This document shows, one piece after another, positions 52,393 to 60,272 of a stretch of 64,000 nt of DNA. A program made the position numbers and the translations under genes. The number at the start of each line of letters is the position of its first letter. Position 1 is the stretch's first letter. The stretch is from positions 10,862 through 74,861 of the forward strand of contig JAKIUD010000006.1 of the NCBI GenBank assembly GCA_021647765.1, given 5' to 3'. The notes beneath the pieces were generated by a model. It was not told the origin of the DNA, did not search any database, and saw nothing but the letters and a program-made list of their open reading frames with translations. The DNA comes from Desulfuromusa sp. (GTDB lineage Bacteria; Desulfobacterota; Desulfuromonadia; Desulfuromonadales; Geopsychrobacteraceae).

Positions 52393-53312
52393 GCTGACAC
52401 CTCCCGCTGTTTCGGGGTCACCCCTTCAAGCCGTTTCACCAGTGTCGCAATATGTTCAGGGCTGGTGCCACAACAACCACCAACAATACTTACTCCCTGA
52501 TTAACGACAAACTGAACCATCTGGTCGGCATAATCCGCAAAACTGAGAGGATAGTGAGTCTGTCCGTTAACCACTTCCGGGAGACCCTGATTAGGAATCA
52601 CGGAAATCCGCTGTGGCCAGTTTTCACTCAGATAGTTAATATGCGACATCATATCTTGAGGTCCCGTCGCGCAGTTGAGCCCGAGAGAAAAGAGAGGAAA
52701 GGGCTCCAGAGTTGCAACCACCGCCGCGATATCGGAACCAACCAGCATTGTTCCTTGCTGCTCGATCGTCACCGAAACCATCACTGGTATGTCGTAATTC
52801 GAAGTTTCCAGGATCTCAAATGCAGCAACCAAAGCGGTTTTGGTTTGAAGTAAATCCTGACAGGTTTCAACCATCAGACAATCAACGCCCGCCTCCAATA
52901 ACGCTTCAATTTGTTCACGCGTTGCTGCAGCCAACTCCTCAACTTCGATATGTCCCAATGACGGCAGCTTGGTTCCTGGACCGACCGATCCGGCGATATA
53001 TTTATCCTTCCGGCCAGCAATTGCCCGCCGGGCATTTTCGACCGCACGGGTATTGATTTCTTTCACTTTATCCTGCAAACCATACTCGGCAAGAACTACT
53101 TGTGAAGCGCCAAAGGTATCTGTTTCCAGAACCATTGCTCCAGCATCCAACATGTTTTTATGAAATTGAATAATATGATCAGGTGCCGAGAGATTGAGAA
53201 TTTCGTTGCACCCCTCACACCCCGACCAATCTTTCTCGCTAATATCCACCAACTGTAAATTAGTCCCGCAAGCACCATCAAAAATCAGTAACGGTTGTTC
53301 AGTAAAAGTCAT
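52389..53312 (-). CDS. metH: Methionine synthase, homocysteine methyltransferase module
   Basis: 307 residues equal to the N-terminal domain of MetH. 'LIFDGACGTNLQ' opens the barrel, and the zinc ligands are the single Cys of 'LGLNCATGP' and the pair in 'VGGCCGTSPEHI'. It supplies homocysteine activation while the overlapping downstream gene supplies folate, B12 and reactivation. The ATG at 53312 has GGAT about eight bases upstream; an upstream extension is rejected. Separate coding of this module, with a ribosome site for each part, is unlike the single chain of E. coli (1227 residues); the sum here is 1116. Confidence 0.92.
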   Translation of the reverse strand: MTFTEQPLLIFDGACGTNLQLVDISEKDWSGCEGCNEILNLSAPDHIIQFHKNMLDAGAMVLETDTFGASQVVLAEYGLQDKVKEINTRAVENARRAIAGRKDKYIAGSVGPGTKLPSLGHIEVEELAAATREQIEALLEAGVDCLMVETCQDLLQTKTALVAAFEILETSNYDIPVMVSVTIEQQGTMLVGSDIAAVVATLEPFPLFSLGLNCATGPQDMMSHINYLSENWPQRISVIPNQGLPEVVNGQTHYPLSFADYADQMVQFVVNQGVSIVGGCCGTSPEHIATLVKRLEGVTPKQREVSA

Positions 53313-53442
53313 TTTATTCCATCCTGTTATTGTTTTAGACCAATATTTAAATAACTTGCCAACTTTGAACAATGAAACAATTTCCCTATTTTTGCAAATA
53401 TTTGTTAAAATTCATCCTTCAATCACTGATGGGAGGCCAAAC

Positions 53443-54627
53443 GTGGATCCAACAAGTCATCAATCACTTACCAATTCCACACAGCGTCGTTTGGGGGAGC
53501 ACCTTCAGGCCGCAGGTTTGTTAAATTCAGAACAACTTGATGAGGCAATCGAATATCAATGTATCTACGGGGGGAAACTTGGAACCAGTCTGATTGAATT
53601 GGGGCTGATTGATGAGGATCAATTGGCAAAAGTCCTCAGCAAACAATTGCAGCTCCACCATATCAAACCTGATTTGTTGATGAATGTCTCCGTTTCAGTA
53701 TTGAAACTTATCCCGGAAAAAACCGCCTTGAAATACCAGATAGTCCCCTACTATGAGGATGGGAAAAAACTTTATATTGCCATGAATGAGGCACGGGACT
53801 TAACCCTGATTGATGAATTATCCTTTCAACTTGATCGTATTATCATCCCCCTGGCGGTTCCGGAAGTCCGTCTCCTGCTGGCACTGCAAAAACATTATGG
53901 GATGGTTCTTTCACCACGCTTTGAAACATTAGCTAAACAGATGGATCGGCGGAGTCTGGCAGCGCAAAAGAAAAAATCCAAACAGCAAACAAGCACCGAA
54001 ACGGACTCAAAACCAACTGAAACAACTGATCCTGAAACACCAGATAAAAATGTTGCAACATGGCCCCTATTGGGTGATGAAAATTACTCTGGTGAAGAAC
54101 CGACCGATGATAATTATTTTGCCAGCAAATCGGCGGCCACAGTGGAGACCCAGGTCAGTTTGTTACAACAACTCGCTGATGCAAAAGAGCGTGACGATAT
54201 CGCGGTTGCGATTATCGACCATCTCAAAAAGGACTTCCCTGTCTGTGCTCTGTTGATGGTACGCGCCAATCTAGCTACGGGTTGGCTGGCCAGTAATGAT
54301 AAAGCCACACAAAATTTTGCACAGATCAACATCCCGATTCAGGAAAGCTCGGTCTTTCATCTCGTCGCAACAAGCCATTCTCCCTATCTGGGATCAGTTG
54401 CCGATTCAGTGCAAAATCGCAAGATACTCGATTATTTTTCCTCATCGCCGCAAGTCAATGCTTTGATCCTCCCCATACAGGTACGCAACCGACTGGTGAG
54501 CATCCTCTACATTCAGGGAGAGCTTGAGGAATTGGAGCACCGCCTCGTCGAGATACAACGCATTGTCAATAAAGCCGAAATGTCTTTTCAGTTACTCATC
54601 ATGAGAAACAAAATTCTGACCGTCTGA
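53443..54627 (+). CDS. MshEN-domain protein with GAF-like C-terminus, no ATPase
   Basis: 394 residues. Two MshEN (T2SSE N-terminal, c-di-GMP-binding) repeats are likely around residues 14-60 and 60-150: 'RRLGEHLQAAGLLNSEQLDEAIEYQ' in parts (LGEHLQAAGLL, GGKLGTSLIELGLIDEDQL). A Ser/Thr-Glu-rich linker (about 175-230) and a GAF-like domain (about 240-390) follow. The GspE/PilB ATPase that usually follows is absent. GTG start with GGAGG six bases upstream. A c-di-GMP effector role is inferred, consistent with the diguanylate cyclases 4 kb away. Divergent from metH. Confidence 0.7.
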   Translation: MDPTSHQSLTNSTQRRLGEHLQAAGLLNSEQLDEAIEYQCIYGGKLGTSLIELGLIDEDQLAKVLSKQLQLHHIKPDLLMNVSVSVLKLIPEKTALKYQIVPYYEDGKKLYIAMNEARDLTLIDELSFQLDRIIIPLAVPEVRLLLALQKHYGMVLSPRFETLAKQMDRRSLAAQKKKSKQQTSTETDSKPTETTDPETPDKNVATWPLLGDENYSGEEPTDDNYFASKSAATVETQVSLLQQLADAKERDDIAVAIIDHLKKDFPVCALLMVRANLATGWLASNDKATQNFAQINIPIQESSVFHLVATSHSPYLGSVADSVQNRKILDYFSSSPQVNALILPIQVRNRLVSILYIQGELEELEHRLVEIQRIVNKAEMSFQLLIMRNKILTV

Positions 54628-54632
54628 CTCCA

Positions 54633-55424
54633 ATGGACAATTTAACTTCAAACTACGATCTGAATTTAGTCAAAAAACTACAGCATGGTCTAACTGCCGG
54701 AGGGGATGAACTTTTCCAGCTGATATTAGATCCTGATAGTGGTTTTCTGCAAACTCTCTTGAAGAATCCCCATCTAAATGAAGATCATTTACTGGTTCTG
54801 TTGAAACGCCGCGATTTATCTGAAGAACTCATCAACAGTATTTACAGAAAGAACAAACAATCACTCAGCCACCGGATCATTCTGGCGCTGGTTAAAAATC
54901 CCACCACTTCGGGAACCCTGATACGCAACCTGCTACCACAGCTACGCTTATTTGAATTGGTCGATCTTATAAATTTTCCCGGTGCCACACCCGATCAAAA
55001 GTTGGCAGCAGAACGGACTCTGCTACAAAGATTGCCAACCACTCCTCTTGGTAACAAAATCACCCTGGCACGTCGAGGCACGGCAAATATAATTGGAGAA
55101 CTACTGAAAGAGGGGCAACCGCAGTTATTTGAAGTTTGCCTGAACAACCCCCAGCTTAAAGAGGCGGCAATTTATCAATTTCTCCGTGGGGCGACTGCCA
55201 GTGCAGAAACCATCTCGATGGTTGCCCGGCACAATCGTTGGCATCAACGCCCGAATCTTCGCTTGGCAATTCTGAAGAACCCCAAAACCCCAGAAATCTG
55301 GTTCACCCTCTGGCTACCGAAAATCCACCTGCATGTTCTGAAGCAATTGGCTGTCAGTTGCCGATCAAACCCGGCGCAGAAGCATTTATTTGAGGTAGAA
55401 TTGAAAAATCGTGGTGGGATCTAA
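54633..55424 (+). CDS. Helical-repeat protein following the MshEN gene
   Basis: 263 residues of repeating amphipathic helices with an LLKNP/LLKRR rhythm ('LLKNPHLNEDHLLVLLKRRDL', split: LLKNPHLNEDHL; 'ALVKNPTTSGTLIRNLLP'; 'ILKNPKTPEIWF'). This is typical of HEAT-like or leucine-rich-variant scaffolds. It begins five bases after the MshEN gene, so the two are one operon. No catalytic motif is seen. It probably mediates protein contacts in the same signalling route; the exact role is unknown. Confidence 0.6.
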   Translation: MDNLTSNYDLNLVKKLQHGLTAGGDELFQLILDPDSGFLQTLLKNPHLNEDHLLVLLKRRDLSEELINSIYRKNKQSLSHRIILALVKNPTTSGTLIRNLLPQLRLFELVDLINFPGATPDQKLAAERTLLQRLPTTPLGNKITLARRGTANIIGELLKEGQPQLFEVCLNNPQLKEAAIYQFLRGATASAETISMVARHNRWHQRPNLRLAILKNPKTPEIWFTLWLPKIHLHVLKQLAVSCRSNPAQKHLFEVELKNRGGI

Positions 55425-55776
55425 TTTGCAGAAATTTTTCGGTGACTCTTTTCTGAGTTGCGAACCTTTTACCGGCTAAAAAGCTTTGGTCTGGTAATTA
55501 TCCATTCCAGCGATCAGACACTTTTCGCCTTTTCCACAACTGGTCAATATTTCTTATTTTTATTCCAATCCTTAGCCTAACCTAAATTTTATTAACATAT
55601 TTCAATTTATTTATTTTATTAGTTTTTGTTTTTGTGTATAGCAACTAATGCGATGATAGGCTTATGATAATAGAGGTTTAAAGATGCTGACAAACTAATT
55701 GTTTCCATCAGTGAAGAATTCGATGAAGCCGAAGAACATCTGGAAACATTTATAAACACCCTGGCAGGAGAACAAA
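55425..55776. other. AT-rich region with a short orphan reading-frame remnant
   Basis: About 350 bases. The first 240 are very AT-rich without a gene. Then 55674-55787 reads as an uninterrupted frame without a start codon (ADKLIVSISEEFDEAEEHL and onward) that ends inside the TonB-receptor start. It looks like the tail of a lost protein. Confidence 0.4.
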
Positions 55777-56594
55777 ATGAGCTTTAGCAGAAAAGATCTC
55801 TTCTTAATCTTCTTAGTTCTACTGGCCTTGGCCGTTGCGTCATTACCGGTGCAAGCTGCTAAAATGAAATGCTTGATCTTGATCTCGAATCGCTGATGCA
55901 AATTCAGATCACTTCTGCAGGACGTAAGGCACAGAATCTCTCTGACGTTCCAGCAGCAGTTTATGTGATCAGCCAGGAGGACATTCATAATTATGCAGTC
56001 ACATCAATTCCGGAAGCTTTGCGAATGGTTCCCGGGCTGCAGGTTGCACGGATCAGTTCCAGCAAATGGACCATTACTGCACGTGGATTCAATGGGACAT
56101 TTGCCAACAAGCTACTTGTTCAGATCGATGGACGAAGCATTTATGCATCTTCCTATTCAGGCGCCTACTGGGATGTACAAAATGTTCTGCTGGAAGACGT
56201 TGATCGAATTGAAATCATTCGCGTTCCCGGCGCAACCCTTTGGGGCGCTAATGCAGTCAACGGCATCATCAACATCATCACCAAACAATCTTCTGACACC
56301 CTGGGCGGACTGGTCAGTCTCGGGAGCGGAAACCACGAAAAGTTACTGGCAACTCTCCGCTATGGTTCTCAATTATCCAGTGACGCTTATGGGCGTTTTT
56401 ATCTCACTCGTCACGAACAGGACTCATACAATTTTTTACATGATGGAACAGATTCGTATGATAGTTGGGAGGCAACCAGTGGTGGTTTTCGCTTTGACGG
56501 AGATCTGGGGTTGAAAGACTCCTGGATCCTGCAGGGAGACTACTACAACAACAGCACAAACCAGCGCGTGGATACCTTGACCTGGAAATTTTAA
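55777..56594 (+). pseudogene. TonB-dependent receptor, frameshifted and internally deleted
   Basis: A signal peptide with a good ribosome site (AGGAG six bases before the ATG at 55777) leads to 'LPVQAAK', then the frame shifts. The plug domain continues in another frame from 55869 (MLDLDLESLMQIQITSAGRK). The plug is intact: 'YVISQEDIHNYAVTSIPEALRMVPG', split as QEDIHNYAVTSIPEALR, 'ARGFNGTFANKLLVQIDGR', 'GATLWGANAVNGIINIITK'. After about 235 residues the text jumps to a normal receptor end (TLTWKF), so most of the beta-barrel is missing. It cannot form a working outer-membrane receptor. YfiR follows directly, as in intact loci of this kind. Confidence 0.75.
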
Positions 56595-56603
56595 GGGCGA
56601 GTA

Positions 56604-57149
56604 ATGATGCAACGTTTCATCGTCATATTGATGTTTAGTCTGGTTATAGCCACAGGCTCTCAGGCCGCCTCTGCCCCCGGTGAATATCAGGTCAAGGCAG
56701 CCTACATCTATAACTTCGCCAAATTTATCCATTGGCCCGATAGCGCCTTCAGTGATGCCAAGGCACCTCTAGTGATTGGGGTGCTCGGGACAAACGACTT
56801 TGACGGGGAGCTAAAACCTTTAACTGGCAAAAAGATACGCAACAGAGTGATTGAAATAAAGTATTTCAAAACTCACCAGAAAGTAAAAAATTCCCAGCTC
56901 CTCTATATCAGCAAATCAGAAGAAAAAAATCTTCAACAAATCCTCAAGGAATTGATTCCTCAACCTATCTTGACCGTTGGCGAAACTCAATATTTTGTTG
57001 AATTTGGCGGAATCATCCAATTTGTCACTAAACGGGATCGGCTGCGTTTTTCCATCAATCTGGATGTTGCCCAAAACAATAATATTCAGATTGAAGCTCA
57101 ACTTCTCTCTTTGGCTGCCAAAGTGGTGAAGGGAAAGTACTCGCTTTAA
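56604..57149 (+). CDS. YfiR family periplasmic protein
   Basis: 181 residues. A signal peptide (about 1-22, ending SQAASA) precedes the DUF4154/YfiR domain with 'VKAAYIYNFAKFIHWP', 'IGVLGTNDFDGEL', 'LLYISKSEEKNLQQIL' and 'NLDVAQNNNIQIEAQLLSLA'. In Pseudomonas YfiR restrains the diguanylate cyclase YfiN; here the expected membrane partner would be the adjacent kinase remnant. AAGGG precedes the ATG. The C-terminus (KVVKGKYSL) borders on the decayed kinase, so the last residues may not be native. It is the only apparently intact gene of the locus. Confidence 0.75.
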   Translation: MMQRFIVILMFSLVIATGSQAASAPGEYQVKAAYIYNFAKFIHWPDSAFSDAKAPLVIGVLGTNDFDGELKPLTGKKIRNRVIEIKYFKTHQKVKNSQLLYISKSEEKNLQQILKELIPQPILTVGETQYFVEFGGIIQFVTKRDRLRFSINLDVAQNNNIQIEAQLLSLAAKVVKGKYSL

Positions 57150-57151
57150 AA

Positions 57152-57505
57152 AAATCAATCCTTGAATCAGGAATATATCAGGCGGATGGTCAGCAGATCG
57201 CATTTTTTTCGAGAGGTTCCAACAATTCGAAAGGTCAAGAAAAGAGCATTCTTAATCCTGAACTGATACAGCGGGAATATCGATTTTATGGAGATCATAT
57301 TGGCATTTTACAGCCGATAATTCTGGATGGTGAAAAAATCGGACAGCTTTACCTGAAATCCAGCATGAGCGACCTTTACGACAATCTGGCCCAGTCCGGG
57401 TTCTATACTCTGGTCATTGTCTGTGGCGGATTAATCATCGCCACACTTCTGGCCAATTGGCTGCAGAACATCATTACCAAACCAGTTATACAACTGGTTT
57501 GGTAA
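57152..57505 (+). pseudogene. Sensor histidine kinase fragment: periplasmic sensor, helix, start of HAMP
   Basis: No start codon. The frame reads 'SILESGIYQADGQQIAFF', 'YGDHIGILQPIILDGEKIGQLYL', then a transmembrane helix ('YTLVIVCGGLIIATLLA') and 'IITKPVIQL', the beginning of a HAMP segment. This is a CHASE8-like sensor of hybrid kinases. The first helix is missing on the left, where the frame meets YfiR. HAMP end, dimerisation and ATPase domains are missing on the right, where a TAA ends the frame. Confidence 0.7.
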
Positions 57506-58110
57506 TGATAAAAGGTGACCAGACCAAAAGTGATGAATTGATCACCCAATACAGCATGGATAAAGAAACGACGACGTTTAACGCTAAAGTCCTTCTGGCT
57601 GAAGACAATCTGGTGAACCAGCAAGTAGCCAAAGGGGTTTTACGTAAACTTGGCTGTCAGGTTGATTTAGCGATTAACGGGACGGAAGCGGTTTCTTTAA
57701 TGGAGACCAGTTCCTATGATATTGTTTTCATGGATTGTCAGATGCCACGGATGGATGGTTATGCAGCCACGGGTGAAATTCGACGGATGGAATTGGAAAC
57801 TAAAGACAGTAACCGCACCCCGATTATTGCTCTGACGGCCAATGCCTTAAGTGGCGACCGCGAAAGATGTCTGGCGGCAGGGATGGATGATTATATCAGT
57901 AAACCGTTTAGGAAAGATCGCATTACAGAGATTCTAACCCGCTGGCTGACTGCTCAGCTGCAAGTTGTCGAAAAACAGACTCCACCACAAAATGCCCCTG
58001 CCCCCACAGTTGATTCTGAAGTCGCAGGAACTGACATCATTGACCAGAGAGCGCTTGAAAACATCCGAACCCTGCAAGCGGAAGGAGCTGAAGATATTAT
58101 CATTATCCGC
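57505..58110 (+). pseudogene. Receiver domain and start of Hpt domain of the same hybrid kinase
   Basis: An ORF from the ATG at 57505 has a linker, then a complete receiver domain with 'KVLLAEDNLVNQQVA', the phospho-acceptor Asp in 'DIVFMDCQMPRMDG' and the Lys in 'YISKPFRKDRI'. A phosphotransfer domain begins with 'IDQRALENIRTLQAEGAEDI' and is cut at 58110 by a transposase fragment. The kinase core that should precede the receiver is absent. The receiver itself could still fold, so the ORF might be expressed, but the parent protein is broken. Confidence 0.7.
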
Positions 58111-58353
58111 TGGTACAACTGGGCAATTCGAAGCCAGATCGACCAAGTGAGAAAGGTCGCCAAAACTGTCAAAAATCATTGGAACGGAATTCTGGCCTGA
58201 TTCGACAGCAAACTGACAAACGGATTTATCGAGGCAATCAACGGTCTCATTCAATCGGCTAAAAGAAGAGCCCGAGGATACCGGTCAGCCAAGAATCTGA
58301 TCAACATGGCCTACCTCATTGCGGGTAAGCTGGATTTCAGGCTACCCACTTGA
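58111..58353 (+). mobile_element. ISL3-type transposase C-terminal fragment
   Basis: 80 codons in one frame: 'WYNWAIRSQIDQVRKVAKT', 'KNHWNGILA', TGA, 'FDSKLTNGFIEAINGLIQ', 'AKRRARGYRSAKNLINMAYL', ending at TGA 58351-58353. This matches the C-terminal end of DDE transposases of the ISL3 family. The TGA at 58198-58200 stands where relatives have Trp (ILxWFDSK), so it is a nonsense mutation. The rest of the IS and its inverted repeats were not found. Confidence 0.75.
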
Positions 58354-58375
58354 AACAGCGAGGAGCCATATTTTG

Positions 58376-58594
58376 ACCAGTCATCAGGATGCAGCAATTA
58401 TTAAAGCGATTATCGCTATGGCACAGAGTATGGAGATTAAAGTCATTGCTGAGGGGATTGAGGAAAAAGAACAATTTAACCTGTTGCAAAAGATGGGTTG
58501 CACCTATGGACAGGGATTTCTGTTCAGCCCGGCTGTTCCACCGGAAACATTTGCACAGATGATTAAAAATGGTGCTCCACTGTTACAAAATTGA
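58376..58594 (+). pseudogene. EAL-domain C-terminal fragment
   Basis: The text 'DAAIIKAIIAMAQSMEIKVIAEGIEEKEQ', split as AIIAMAQSMEIKVIAEGIE, and 'MGCTYGQGFLFSPAVPPETF' is the C-terminal third of an EAL phosphodiesterase domain. The EAL motif and the first metal ligands are absent; the fragment starts next to the transposase remnant. Not functional as a c-di-GMP phosphodiesterase. Confidence 0.8.
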
Positions 58595-58718
58595 CAGTTT
58601 TCTTAGAAAAAATACATATCAAGAGCGATTAGACTTGCAATCTGAAGCCATCCATATATGATTATATCTTAATCTTAAAAAACTAATTCTTCGCCCTTTT
58701 GTACGAATAGGTTTAATA

Positions 58719-60251
58719 ATGATTGATAACCAAATTCAAGTATTGATAGCAGAAGAGATCACCCTTCCCTCGCCACCAGCGATTGCGGTGCAGATTCTTA
58801 ATACCGTTCAAAAAGAGGATGCTGCGTTAGGTGAGCTGGTAAAAATCATCTCCGCCGACCCGGCATTGACGGGAAAAATGCTTCAGCTTGCTAATTCCGG
58901 TTTTTATGCGATAAAAAATGAAGTAACCAGCATAGACCGGGCACTCTCCGTGCTCGGCACCAATGTTATAAAAAATATAGCCCTTTCATTTGTTATCGCT
59001 ACAGATTTACATGAAGAAAAACAAACTGGTTTCGATTTCGACGATTATTGGCGTCGCTCTGTTACTTCTGCAGTTGCTGCAGATCTTTTAACTCAGCAAC
59101 TGGGTCAAAAAGATGATGATATCTTTGTCACGGCACTGCTGCACAACATCGGAATGCTGGCCATCTTCATGCACAAAAGAGATGAATACAGTGAACTACT
59201 TCACGAATCCTGCATGTCCGACCAGTCACTTATCGCTCTTGAACAGAGTAAGTACAACTTTGACCATCAACAAGTCGGCATGACATTAATACAGAAGTGG
59301 GGTTTACCAAGAAGTATTTCGGATCCAATCGGTTACCACCACAATCCGGATTCAGCCCTGGGAAACGACCAGAAAACTGCTCAAATTCTTTATTTTGCCG
59401 ATCAATTTGCTGCTATTTACAATGAGACCGATACTGCTGAAAAAGTACGTTTATTGCAGGGCGAACTGGCAGAACAGTATTCCCTGACCTCAGACCAGAT
59501 CCGCTCGCTGTTGGATGATGTCGCAGAAAAAAGTGTTGAGATTCTGAAAACATTTGAAATTGAACCGGGTGACATGAAACCCTATTCAGAAATGCTCCAG
59601 AAAGCCAATGAAGAACTGGGTCGGCTGAATCTATCTTACGAACAGCTTGTCATAGAATTGAAGGAAGCCAAGGCGAAATCAGACCGTCTGGCAAATGAGT
59701 TGAGGGATGCAAATTTACGCCTCAACGACCTGGCTTATACGGATGCCCTGACCGGTCTCTACAATCACCGTTATTTTCAGGATAATTTGAGCAGCGAATT
59801 ATTGAGAGCCAGTCGCTACCACTCTTCGCTTTCACTTATTATTTTCGATATTGATCACTTCAAAAAAGTTAATGATACTTATGGGCATCCAGCAGGGGAT
59901 GAGGTTCTTAAGAAGATTTCAAAAGCAGTTCAAAAAATCGTTCGACCAAGTGATATCGTTGCCCGTTATGGTGGTGAAGAATTTGCAGTTATTCTGCCTG
60001 AAACAGATATCACCGGAGTCAAGGTTTTTGCAGCACGACTCAGACGTTGTGTGGAGGGAGTTATAACTACAGTAGACGAACAACAGATCATGGTAACAAT
60101 CAGTGTGGGGGGGACAACTTTTAGTCCAGAGCAATCCGAAACCAGCAAAAACATATTGATCCAGACTGCCGATCGCGGACTCTATATCTCCAAGGAAAAC
60201 GGTCGTAATCAGGTCACAATTCTGGCAACCGAAAATGCTCCCTCACCCTAA
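58719..60251 (+). CDS. HDOD-GGDEF protein, diguanylate cyclase 1
   Basis: 510 residues. An HDOD domain (about 10-215: 'LPSPPAIAVQIL', 'ISADPALTGKMLQLANS', 'VTALLHNIGML') lacks the catalytic His-Asp pair of true HD enzymes (LHN here). A coiled-coil linker (about 285-340) leads to a GGDEF domain with 'DALTGLYNHRYF', 'IFDIDHFKKVNDTYGH' and the active site GGEEF. RPSD five residues before GGEEF is an intact product-inhibition site. It is predicted to make c-di-GMP in response to an unknown HDOD signal. Followed 21 bases later by a close paralog. Confidence 0.9.
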   Translation: MIDNQIQVLIAEEITLPSPPAIAVQILNTVQKEDAALGELVKIISADPALTGKMLQLANSGFYAIKNEVTSIDRALSVLGTNVIKNIALSFVIATDLHEEKQTGFDFDDYWRRSVTSAVAADLLTQQLGQKDDDIFVTALLHNIGMLAIFMHKRDEYSELLHESCMSDQSLIALEQSKYNFDHQQVGMTLIQKWGLPRSISDPIGYHHNPDSALGNDQKTAQILYFADQFAAIYNETDTAEKVRLLQGELAEQYSLTSDQIRSLLDDVAEKSVEILKTFEIEPGDMKPYSEMLQKANEELGRLNLSYEQLVIELKEAKAKSDRLANELRDANLRLNDLAYTDALTGLYNHRYFQDNLSSELLRASRYHSSLSLIIFDIDHFKKVNDTYGHPAGDEVLKKISKAVQKIVRPSDIVARYGGEEFAVILPETDITGVKVFAARLRRCVEGVITTVDEQQIMVTISVGGTTFSPEQSETSKNILIQTADRGLYISKENGRNQVTILATENAPSP

Positions 60252-60272
60252 AAATCATTATATGGAATTGTC

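Noticed and set aside
53313..53442. Cobalamin or SAM riboswitch before the methionine synthase genes
   Set aside because: The gap is only 130 bases, shared with the divergent MshEN gene, and no B12-box or SAM-I core was seen.
58198..58200. TGA read as selenocysteine in the transposase fragment
   Set aside because: Relatives have Trp here, no selenocysteine element is visible, and the gene is otherwise a fragment.
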